From assembly GCA_014380615.1 (NCBI GenBank), contig JACMJM010000010.1, positions 1 through 64,000 on the forward strand: DNA of 64,000 nucleotides, in the 5' to 3' direction. Below are positions 1-6,344 of this stretch, piece by piece; positions within the stretch are counted from its first letter, which is position 1, and each line of letters begins with the position of its first letter. This DNA comes from Sphingobacteriaceae bacterium (GTDB lineage: Bacteria; Bacteroidota; Bacteroidia; Sphingobacteriales; Sphingobacteriaceae). Below the pieces are notes generated by a model, which searched no databases, had not been told where the DNA came from, and saw only the letters and a list, made by a program, of their open reading frames with translations. The position numbers and the translations under genes were made by a program.

Positions 1-238
1 AAATATAAGTCCAATTTTGGTTTGTCCACAAGGCATATAACCAAATTAGCCAAAACAAACCGAAGATGATAAAAAGCGGTCCAAGTTTAAAAACGTCAAT
101 ATTCAGCTTGTAAAAAAGGTTTGCCCAAGGTCCAGGTTTTTCAGGTCCGATATATTTTCCTTTAAACAAGACAACCAGTCCGTCAAGCAGCATGTAGCCT
201 CCGTTCAAAAGTCCGAGTATTGTTATTAGTATTTTCAT
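1..238 (-). CDS. Small two-helix membrane protein, cassette gene (partial)
   Basis: The reading frame opens with ATG (minus strand, base 238) and runs off the left edge of the window; 79 codons are visible. The product starts MKILITILGLLNGGYMLLDG and has two hydrophobic stretches (about residues 3-25 and 50-70) around a short polar loop containing GPEKPGPWANLFYKLN. I know similar small membrane proteins from Bacteroidota genomes but no function. It is the most distal visible gene of the cassette array, in the same direction as the other cassette genes, and its upstream side ends in the inverse core TGCTAAC (283-289). Only about 45 bp separate the start codon from that core, leaving little room for its own promoter. 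Confidence 0.6.
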   Translation of the reverse strand, partial: MKILITILGLLNGGYMLLDGLVVLFKGKYIGPEKPGPWANLFYKLNIDVFKLGPLFIIFGLFWLIWLYALWTNQNWTYI

Positions 239-282
239 GTGTCGTATATTGTCTGTTGTTTACGGGTGTCTATTACACTTGC

Positions 283-356
283 TGCTAACGATTATAGTTT
301 GCGCTGTGCGTGTCGCCCATGTGGGCAGGGAAATAGCGCAATACTATGTGTTATAG
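283..356 (-). repeat. attC-like cassette site 1
   Basis: Plus strand: core TGCTAAC (283-289), a 60-bp spacer (290-349), core GTTATAG (350-356). The spacer forms a bulged stem: TAGTTTGCGCT on the left pairs with AGCGCAATACTA on the right, and an inner stem GCCCA/TGGGC lies at 315-326. Spacer length equals that of sites 2 and 3, and its sequence is nearly identical to site 2. Architecture and size match integron attC sites, although the cores do not fit the classical GTTRRRY consensus. It separates the partial cassette gene from the lipoprotein cassette. Confidence 0.7.
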
Positions 357-363
357 CCAGTAT

Positions 364-945
364 TTATTTTTTGTAGTCCGCCAAAATTTTACTTTCTAGA
401 ACAAGGTCGCTGTAAACCAGGTTCCATAACATACTTTTTGGAATTGGGGCAGTTGGCATTCTCATATCACTATTTCCAATTTGGAAGATGGCCTCGTTTG
501 TTTCCCATGTCACTAAGTTCCAATATGTAATCCATGCTTGTAAGGGATGAGACTCTTCATATGATTTGACTTTGCCTTCAAAACCAAATTTCTCAGAAAC
601 CATCTTGGTTATCCTATCCTTCTCGTCATCTTTTATGTTTGAAATAGTAATCTTTAGAATAATGTTATCAATTAAAGTCAAGGCAATACCGGAATCCTTT
701 TTATTTTGCCAAATGGAAATTGGCAAACCAGCATATTTTTTAGGAAGCTTGTCAGAATTGCTCATCGTCCAACCGTCTAAGTGGTCCGGAAAGGCAAGGT
801 TAGCATATTTTTTAAACTTTTTAATATCCACTTTATCACCTATTTTATAAGTTCTAAGTTCTAATTCGCCAAGATATTTACTAGTCTGTCCGCAAGATAG
901 GAGAGGCAATGTCAGTAAAAATAATACGGTAGTTATTGACTTCAT
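364..945 (-). CDS. Hypothetical lipoprotein, cassette gene
   Basis: I start the gene at the ATG at 945 (MKSITTVLFLLTLPLLSCGQ) because it gives a clean lipoprotein signal with lipobox LLSC and a Cys at residue 19. A longer frame up to 1026 would run through the recombination site and is not credible. The product is 193 residues, exported and lipid-anchored. The rest is mixed alpha/beta, with no motif I recognise; it contains the stretch PISIWQNKKDSGIALTLIDN. The gene fills its cassette: the stop codon is 8 bp inside the left core (350-356) and the start 20 bp inside the right core (965-971). The cassette ends are complementary over about 16 of 17 positions (350-366 with 955-971). Function unknown. 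Confidence 0.75.
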   Translation of the reverse strand: MKSITTVLFLLTLPLLSCGQTSKYLGELELRTYKIGDKVDIKKFKKYANLAFPDHLDGWTMSNSDKLPKKYAGLPISIWQNKKDSGIALTLIDNIILKITISNIKDDEKDRITKMVSEKFGFEGKVKSYEESHPLQAWITYWNLVTWETNEAIFQIGNSDMRMPTAPIPKSMLWNLVYSDLVLESKILADYKK

Positions 946-964
946 GTCGGGTTTTAAATATTGG

Positions 965-1038
965 CTATAACGATTATAGTTTGCGCTGTGCGTATCGCCC
1001 GTGTGGGCAGGGAAATAGCGCAACACTATATGTTAGCG
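965..1038 (-). repeat. attC-like cassette site 2
   Basis: Plus strand: core CTATAAC (965-971), 60-bp spacer (972-1031), core GTTAGCG (1032-1038). The stem is TTTGCGCT (980-987) against AGCGCAA (1017-1023), with an inner GCCC/GGGC hairpin. The spacer differs from site 1 at only a few positions. Its left core belongs to the lipoprotein cassette and its right core to the acetyltransferase cassette: the two cores differ from each other, but each matches the far end of its own cassette. Confidence 0.72.
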
Positions 1039-1524
1039 GTAGATTTTATTTAACCCCCTTCTGTAAAATATCTTGTCAACAGGATTTACAGGAAATTCAA
1101 TAGGTAAAGCTGTCTGTGGAATTCTTTTAAAACCATGCTTTTCGTAAAATTTTTGTGCTGCTTTAAATTGAGTCATTGTCCCAAGATAAATACTCGATAC
1201 TTTATTGTCAATTGCGAAATTAACTACGGTGTCTAAAAGGGTCTTTGATACTCCTTGTCCTCGAAACGCCTCGTTTAAGAACATTCGTTTCAATGCAATA
1301 GCATTATTTTGGAAGGTAGAGAGGCCAATAGTTCCAATAACTTTACCATCTATCAATGCAACCCAGTACTTGTCTGTAGGCAAAAGTGATACTTCCTTTA
1401 TTGTCTTTGATTGAGGTGAAAAAATTGAGTCTGTGAACTCATTTGCAATCATTGTCATAAACACATCAATGTCTGCTTGATGATGGTCTTGAAAAGGCAC
1501 TATGTCTACTTGCAATGCTGTCAT
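1033..1524 (-). CDS. GNAT-family N-acetyltransferase, cassette gene
   Basis: A 163-residue single-domain GNAT protein, predicted to move an acetyl group from acetyl-CoA to an unknown amine. Visible features are the beta-4/alpha-3 acetyl-CoA loop with RGQGVS (about residue 91, R/Q-x-x-G-x-G/A type), the preceding strand AIALKRMFLNEAFRG, and the C-terminal AAQKFYEKHGFKR typical of motif B. The TAA stop is formed by the TTA of the recombination core GTTAGCG (1032-1038), so gene end and cassette end coincide. Acetyltransferases are common integron cassette cargo. Substrate cannot be predicted; an antibiotic target should not be assumed. Confidence 0.88.
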   Translation of the reverse strand: MTALQVDIVPFQDHHQADIDVFMTMIANEFTDSIFSPQSKTIKEVSLLPTDKYWVALIDGKVIGTIGLSTFQNNAIALKRMFLNEAFRGQGVSKTLLDTVVNFAIDNKVSSIYLGTMTQFKAAQKFYEKHGFKRIPQTALPIEFPVNPVDKIFYRRGLNKIYR

Positions 1525-1535
1525 AATAAATTTAC

Positions 1536-1609
1536 CGCTAACGATGATAGTTTGCGCTGCGTGTGTCGCCCGTGAGCGTTGGCAAAGTAGAGCAAAATAT
1601 TTGTTAGCA
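1536..1609 (-). repeat. attC-like cassette site 3
   Basis: Plus strand: core CGCTAAC (1536-1542), 60-bp spacer (1543-1602), core GTTAGCA (1603-1609). The spacer is more diverged than in sites 1 and 2 in its right half but keeps GATAGTTTGCGCT, TGTCGCCCGTG and an A/T-rich right arm with GAGCAAAATA, and has exactly the same length. It separates the acetyltransferase cassette from the membrane-protein cassette. Confidence 0.7.
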
Positions 1610-1613
1610 GAAG

Positions 1614-1964
1614 TTATTCTTTAGTCGTATTAATATGTCCGTCAGGTCGTGATTTTAGCACTAAAAAAGTAACAAAAAATATGGTCGCTGGGACAAAGGC
1701 AATCATAAGGTTTATTTTATTCATATTTTCTCTATAAGGCAGACTGTTCGTAAAATATAAAGTTGCAGCTGAAGATAGCATATACGCCCCCGCTAATACC
1801 ATCTTTCTCTTTAGGTCGAATCTAATTGCAATAATGAATATTAGAAAAAGTATAATTGAAACTACTTCAATAAAAAATGTCTCTAACACTTCTTGTCCGT
1901 GAGCAAACACACTAGTTGGAATTAGAAACATGATAAAGAAGAATGTCCTTTGCAGGTAGTTCAT
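1614..1964 (-). CDS. Hypothetical membrane protein, first cassette gene
   Basis: A 116-residue protein with an N-terminal hydrophobic segment ending FAHGQE (residues 1-24; a signal peptide is possible), then helices at about 29-47, 55-71 and 83-103, and a charged tail. No family recognised. It is the cassette nearest the recombinase, which in an integron would be the most recently inserted one. Cassette ends 1603-1617 and 1972-1987 are complementary (GTTAGCAGAA on the left against TTCTGCTAAC on the right). The start codon lies only 16 bp from the right core, so transcription probably comes from upstream, that is from the recombinase side. Confidence 0.7.
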   Translation of the reverse strand: MNYLQRTFFFIMFLIPTSVFAHGQEVLETFFIEVVSIILFLIFIIAIRFDLKRKMVLAGAYMLSSAATLYFTNSLPYRENMNKINLMIAFVPATIFFVTFLVLKSRPDGHINTTKE

Positions 1965-1980
1965 GTCGTTTTATAATTTC

Positions 1981-2027
1981 TGCTAACATTCGGCTTTGCG
2001 CGCAACCGCGCAAATATTCCATATAGC
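1981..2027 (-). repeat. attI-like primary site next to the recombinase gene
   Basis: Only one core is present: plus-strand TGCTAAC at 1981-1987, which reads GTTAGCA on the cassette-sense (minus) strand. The partner core expected 60 bp further is missing. Beside it sits a short perfect hairpin: TTTGCGCG (1995-2002), loop CAAC, CGCGCAAA (2007-2014). A single core between the recombinase gene and the first cassette is what defines attI in integrons. It could instead be an eroded attC site. Confidence 0.5.
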
Positions 2028-2043
2028 TGAGCCTTCTCCAGAA
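2011..2043 (-). promoter_or_regulatory. Candidate cassette promoter in the attI-like region
   Basis: On the minus strand TTCTG (2043-2039) is followed after 20 bp by AATATTTG (2018-2011), one mismatch from the Bacteroidota minus-7 motif TAnnTTTG. It would read into the cassette genes, like Pc of integrons. The minus-7 TTTG overlaps the hairpin arm of the attI-like site. The match is weak. Confidence 0.3.
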
Positions 2044-2093
2044 CTGAAATATGAGTTATTGGTGGATGTCGGCTTTTTCATATACATAGATAA

Positions 2094-3716
2094 TCATTTT
2101 AATTCTAAATCCAAATGATCAAGCGGACTTACTATTTGCTCGAAGCCTTTGGTGGTAACATGTGTATAAACCTCCGTGGTTTTGCTCGACGAATGGCCCA
2201 AAAGGCTTTGGATATATCGTAAATCGGTTCCGTTTTCAAGTAAATGCGTCGCAAAACTATGCCGCAGCGTATGCATACTAACTTTTTTTCGTACTCCGGC
2301 TCTTTTCGCCGCATATTGAATTACTTCCTGAATGCTGCGGGCGCTGTAACTGCTGCCCGCGGTGCCTTCAAAAAGCCATTCCTTTGGCTTGTATTGCTTA
2401 AAGTATTCGCGAAGGGTAGCCAGGGCCTTTGCGCTCAATAGCGTGTAACGATCTTTTTTCCCTTTCGCCTGCTCTACCCGTATCTGCATCCGTTCCGAGT
2501 CTATGTCTTTAATCTTTAAATTTAATACTTCACTAACCCGTAATCCCGATGAATAAGCCAGCATCAGCATCGCTCGGTGCTTAATATTGGGTGTGGCTTT
2601 AATAATGGCTATCAATTCGGCCTGATTCAATACAACGGGCAAGGCTTTTTCTTTGAGGGGCCGCTCGATAAAATAAAATTTTCGTTGTCCGCCTAAAACT
2701 CGTTCATAATAAAACTTTATCGCGTTAATTGCCTGGTTTTGGTACGATGCCGAAACTTTTCGCTCTGTCACCAGGTTGCGCAGGTAGCTAATTATCATGC
2801 TCTCGTCAATGCGCTCTATATCGTGCTTGTGGAAGTAGTTAATAAATTCTTCGAAAGAATTGGTATACGTTTTAATGGTAGTTTCACTGTAACGCAGTTC
2901 GGTAAGTTTAAGAATAAACTCTTTCGGACAGCTGCGGTAATTGGGAATGTCGAAAGGAGTAATTCTCGGCGTTTTTTTCGCGCTCCTGTCTTCTTCTTCT
3001 TCATAACAAAACTCTAATCCCTTTTCTTTGCAATGTGTTTTTACCATCTCCAGAAAATTTTCCGAATATGGAATGCTCCACCATTTGTTTTTCGACTCCC
3101 ATTTGCTATAGGGTATTTTCCTTATTACGGCGGTTAAATGCCTTTCGAAGCCAAAAATAAGTCGTATTCTTCTGTCGGTTGTTTTTATCGCCAAAACTTT
3201 TTTATCACAAACTTCTGGTCTTGCGGCTGGTGCTTGCGTCTCACCTTCGTCCAGAAACGTAATTCTATTTTTAAAGTGTTCTTTTATTTTCTCAAGGTTT
3301 CCCTGATAAAGGGGAACGTTCCAGCAGCGGTTGGCGGCATCCCATTTCGAAAAGCGCAGGGTAAGCAGAAATGCGGTGTCTTCCTGGTTTTTCGGAATCT
3401 TTAAAATGATTTTTCTTCCCAGCACATAAATAAATATGCCTTTTGTAGCTGTAAGCCCCGCCGTCGGTTGTTGCGGTGTAGCACTACTGTCGTCAGTTTT
3501 GCTCTTCAAAACCCCCGGTTGAGGGTAACTGATCTCCGGAAACAGTGTTTTAGCCAGGTTAAAGGCCGATTTGGTGTAGGGGATATGCCATGCTTTGTAG
3601 GTTTGGCTCCAGCGGCAATCGTCGATTTTTCTCAATTGCCGGGCAATCTCCTGGTTAAAAGGAAAATCAATTTTTATACGCTCAATCCCTTTATGGATTA
3701 TTTTTTCTGCGTTCAT
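2094..3716 (-). CDS. Tyrosine recombinase with three N-terminal Trp-rich repeats
   Basis: 540 residues. The C-terminal catalytic domain (about 355-535) has the full set: Arg393 (SGLRVSE), Lys418 (AKGKKDR), His482 and Arg485 (HTLRHSFATH), His508 (LLGHSS) and nucleophile Tyr517 (VYTHV). A SAM-like core-binding domain precedes it (about 262-350). Residues 1-240 hold three related modules (about 12-60, 93-150, 180-233), each with a hydrophobic strand then W-x(6-7)-W-x-[IV]-P-[YL] (W36/W43, W124/W132, W206/W213), resembling HARP-like nucleic-acid-binding motifs. XerC/D and IntI enzymes are about 300-340 residues, so this extension is extra. Only about 60 residues separate the Lys box from HTLRH, so the extra helix of classical IntI is absent. 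The gene heads the cassette array in the same direction, unlike most integrons. Role in cassette recombination is inferred from position. Confidence 0.85.
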   Translation of the reverse strand: MNAEKIIHKGIERIKIDFPFNQEIARQLRKIDDCRWSQTYKAWHIPYTKSAFNLAKTLFPEISYPQPGVLKSKTDDSSATPQQPTAGLTATKGIFIYVLGRKIILKIPKNQEDTAFLLTLRFSKWDAANRCWNVPLYQGNLEKIKEHFKNRITFLDEGETQAPAARPEVCDKKVLAIKTTDRRIRLIFGFERHLTAVIRKIPYSKWESKNKWWSIPYSENFLEMVKTHCKEKGLEFCYEEEEDRSAKKTPRITPFDIPNYRSCPKEFILKLTELRYSETTIKTYTNSFEEFINYFHKHDIERIDESMIISYLRNLVTERKVSASYQNQAINAIKFYYERVLGGQRKFYFIERPLKEKALPVVLNQAELIAIIKATPNIKHRAMLMLAYSSGLRVSEVLNLKIKDIDSERMQIRVEQAKGKKDRYTLLSAKALATLREYFKQYKPKEWLFEGTAGSSYSARSIQEVIQYAAKRAGVRKKVSMHTLRHSFATHLLENGTDLRYIQSLLGHSSSKTTEVYTHVTTKGFEQIVSPLDHLDLELK

Positions 3717-3729
3717 AGGTTTAGGTTTA

Positions 3730-3761
3730 GCGCAAATATAAAATTCTGGAGGAATTTGCGC
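3730..3761 (-). promoter_or_regulatory. Recombinase promoter with dyad
   Basis: On the minus strand a perfect TAnnTTTG minus-7 motif (TATATTTG, 3740-3733) lies about 17 bp before the recombinase start codon. It is embedded in an 8-bp inverted repeat, GCGCAAAT (3730-3737) and ATTTGCGC (3754-3761). The arm GCGCAAA is also the stem arm of the cassette sites. No good minus-33 element is visible. A dyad over the minus-7 region suggests repression, perhaps by the recombinase itself. Confidence 0.5.
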
Positions 3762-4037
3762 TACTATTTGCCTATGAGTTAAATAAAATTTCGGAATTAG
3801 GGTTTTCTATGGAAAAACTCCGCGTGTTTAAATACTCCCAGCCGAAGATTTGTTAAACGCCGGCTCATAAAAAACCAGCTTCTCGCACAGAACCTGATTT
3901 AAAAGCTTTGTTCTTGAAGAAAAATGTTGCTGCGGTGGCTGCGTCTTAATGCGTAAGAGATAGCTGGTTTATCCATTTTAGCGGCCTTGCTTTTTTAAGT
4001 AAGTTTTAAATGCTATACCGGTATGTCGCCAACCGAA
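3762..4037. other. Intergenic region between recombinase and tamL
   Basis: Together with the dyad this makes 321 bp without a gene. I see no further cassette core, no ORF of substance and no terminator with a clear T-run. It marks the border between the cassette array and core genome. Confidence 0.5.
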
Positions 4038-6344
4038 TTAAAACGGATACCCAATTGCTAAATTAAATACCAGATTTTCTCTCCTCCAGGCCGGATCAGC
4101 GAATTTAATTCCGCCTGCTACCCAGCGTTCGCCTTCGGGGAGCCATGGTTTTCGTAGAGGCATAGCCAGATCTGTTCGAAGTACGAAGAAGGTGAGGTCG
4201 AAACGCAGCCCCACACCGGCATCTACAGCCAGCTCTTTCATAAAATCTTTTCCGAATTTTGCTCCTGGTCTGGCACCGTATTCCTGGTCGTCATTCACCA
4301 GCCAAATATTTCCAGCGTCTACAAATACAGCACCGCGTAGTATCTGGTTAATTTTGGGCCGATATTCGGTATTGAATTCTAGTTTCAGGTCACCGGTTCG
4401 GTCGGCGGAGATGGATTGGGTGCCCAAAGCAGGGTCGGGGAGGTACGAGCCGGGGCCTATGGAGCGTGCCCGGAAACCTCTTAAACTATTGGTACCGCCT
4501 ATAAAGAATTGTTTAATAAAGGGGAGGGAGGCCGAATTGCCGTAGGGCATCCCGATTCCGGCAATGATCCTGCTGGCTATCTGCGACCCGAAACCCAGAT
4601 TGAAGTAATGCCTGAAATCGTTTTCAAGTCGAATATATTGCGCGAACTTGGTACCGAATACTTCTTTTCGATCGCCTTTTAAGGCGTTTCCGCCTTTAGC
4701 CAGCCCCAAAATAGTTCCCGAGACGTCGACGTTGCCGTTGTAATAGAAGGTGTTGGTTTTACGTGTTTCGTTGGTGTTGGTATATAAAAAGTTATAGTTG
4801 GGGCCGATGATAAATTGTTCTTCAATAGCTTTAAGCAAATCTCTCTTGTTCTCGATCTCCTGCTTGTAGAGTTCGGTTATATTAAGCTGCCTTACGTAGT
4901 TAACCGAGAGAAAATTTAGCTGATGCTCTCTTTTTACATCTTCTTTCCAGATATACCCGAACGAACTCCGTAGCGAAAGTAAGGAGTAAGCTTCATACCG
5001 GTTCAGCATATCGGCACCCAAAAGTATCCGCGTACGCGGGATAAAGGCACTGTTCGATTTAAGCTTAAAGGGTGAAATAAACCTCGGGATATTGAGGTTG
5101 GCTTCCGCCCCAAGGCGAAACAGATTATTTCCCTTGTTAATGCCCGATACCTGAATATCCGTACCGCCATAAGCACTAAGTGTTACCAGTTCTGCACCTC
5201 TGAAAGCATTGCGGTTTCGCCAGCTTAGCGTTATTTCTGTTCCGGTAAAGTTCGCAGATGTAGTTCTTCCGGTAAGTTCTGCCCTAACAGATTTTTTGGC
5301 ATAGGGTGTTAGGTAGTAATAGGTATCCAGCCGGTTATCGCCCCTGGCAGGCGTTTCTACGAATTGATTTTTTACGAATTTAAATGTACCCAGGCTCATT
5401 AAGCGGTTAAGCGACATGTTATGGTCGGTCCTGTTATACACGTCTCCCTTGTTAAAGAACATGGTGCGTTCAAATACCCGCGGATTATACGTGTCGGCAC
5501 TATCTATCACATAAAAATCCCGGTGCTTATCACCCTCTTCAATACTTATCGAATCTTGAGCCACATCGTAATTAGAGTAGATATAAATATTATCGATGGT
5601 GTAAATCTGCTGCGCTTTTTGAGGCGTTTTTGATTTTACGTTAACAATAAGGTCTACTTTATGCTCATTATTGGTGCTGTCTACCTGAATAATTAAATGT
5701 TCGGGACTGAAATAATAAAAGCCTTTTTCTTTTAGGCGGGTATCTATCCGTTCGCGCTCTCTGCGTATTACATCCAGATCGTAAGATTCACCCGTACGCA
5801 AAAAGCTTCTGCTGGATGTAGCGTTTACGGCCCTTCCCAAATCAGAACTATCGGTGGTAAACACCACGCTGTTAATCATATACTGTGGTCCGGTGGTAGT
5901 GTTGAAGATAAGCTTTGCCCTTTTTCTTTTTAAAAGGGTATCCGGCCTAACCCACGAACGGAAATACCCCCGGTTCTCCAGGCGGTTTTGTACCAGGGTG
6001 CGATTATAATCTACTTTTACCTTGCTGAAAAGTACGGGCGGCTCGCCAAATTTGTCGCGAATCTTGTTTCTTAGCCCGCCTTGCTTTCCGGGCCTCCCCC
6101 AAAAGTTGTAGATCCATAGTTTAAAAGGGATTCTCAGAAATCGCGAATTGGGTTTGGGTCGCATAAGGCCTTCCAGCTCTCCCGCAAGGGCCTTGGTTTC
6201 TTTTCGTCGGCTGTTATTGGTGTCGTCAATGTTAACACGGCCGCCTAAATATAAATAGTCTCCTTCTGGAACGGTTTTAACCGCGCTGCAGGATGAAAGT
6301 ACTAAGGCTGTAAGTAGTAAAAGTGTGTTATAATTTCTCTTCAT
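4038..6344 (-). CDS. tamL: TamL, BamA/TamA-family outer membrane lipoprotein
   Basis: 768 residues. An Omp85-family barrel that in Bacteroidota replaces TamA and, with TamB, is thought to help insert or transport outer-membrane components. The N-terminus MKRNYNTLLLLTALVLSSCS is a lipoprotein signal (lipobox LSSC), the defining difference from TamA. A POTRA-containing periplasmic part (to about residue 350) precedes a C-terminal barrel with the Omp85 signature region FIGGTNSLRGFRARSIGPGS (about 615-635) and a final aromatic residue (AIGYPF). The start overlaps the end of tamB by 17 bp, so the two are translationally coupled. Confidence 0.9.
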   Translation of the reverse strand: MKRNYNTLLLLTALVLSSCSAVKTVPEGDYLYLGGRVNIDDTNNSRRKETKALAGELEGLMRPKPNSRFLRIPFKLWIYNFWGRPGKQGGLRNKIRDKFGEPPVLFSKVKVDYNRTLVQNRLENRGYFRSWVRPDTLLKRKRAKLIFNTTTGPQYMINSVVFTTDSSDLGRAVNATSSRSFLRTGESYDLDVIRRERERIDTRLKEKGFYYFSPEHLIIQVDSTNNEHKVDLIVNVKSKTPQKAQQIYTIDNIYIYSNYDVAQDSISIEEGDKHRDFYVIDSADTYNPRVFERTMFFNKGDVYNRTDHNMSLNRLMSLGTFKFVKNQFVETPARGDNRLDTYYYLTPYAKKSVRAELTGRTTSANFTGTEITLSWRNRNAFRGAELVTLSAYGGTDIQVSGINKGNNLFRLGAEANLNIPRFISPFKLKSNSAFIPRTRILLGADMLNRYEAYSLLSLRSSFGYIWKEDVKREHQLNFLSVNYVRQLNITELYKQEIENKRDLLKAIEEQFIIGPNYNFLYTNTNETRKTNTFYYNGNVDVSGTILGLAKGGNALKGDRKEVFGTKFAQYIRLENDFRHYFNLGFGSQIASRIIAGIGMPYGNSASLPFIKQFFIGGTNSLRGFRARSIGPGSYLPDPALGTQSISADRTGDLKLEFNTEYRPKINQILRGAVFVDAGNIWLVNDDQEYGARPGAKFGKDFMKELAVDAGVGLRFDLTFFVLRTDLAMPLRKPWLPEGERWVAGGIKFADPAWRRENLVFNLAIGYPF

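Noticed and set aside
364..1026. Long 220-residue version of the lipoprotein frame.
   Set aside because: The first 27 residues are encoded by the recombination site; the start at 945 gives a proper lipoprotein signal.
2094..3716. Recombinase considered as a prophage or ICE integrase.
   Set aside because: No phage or conjugation genes, no tRNA target and no att direct repeats; the adjacent hairpin array explains it better.
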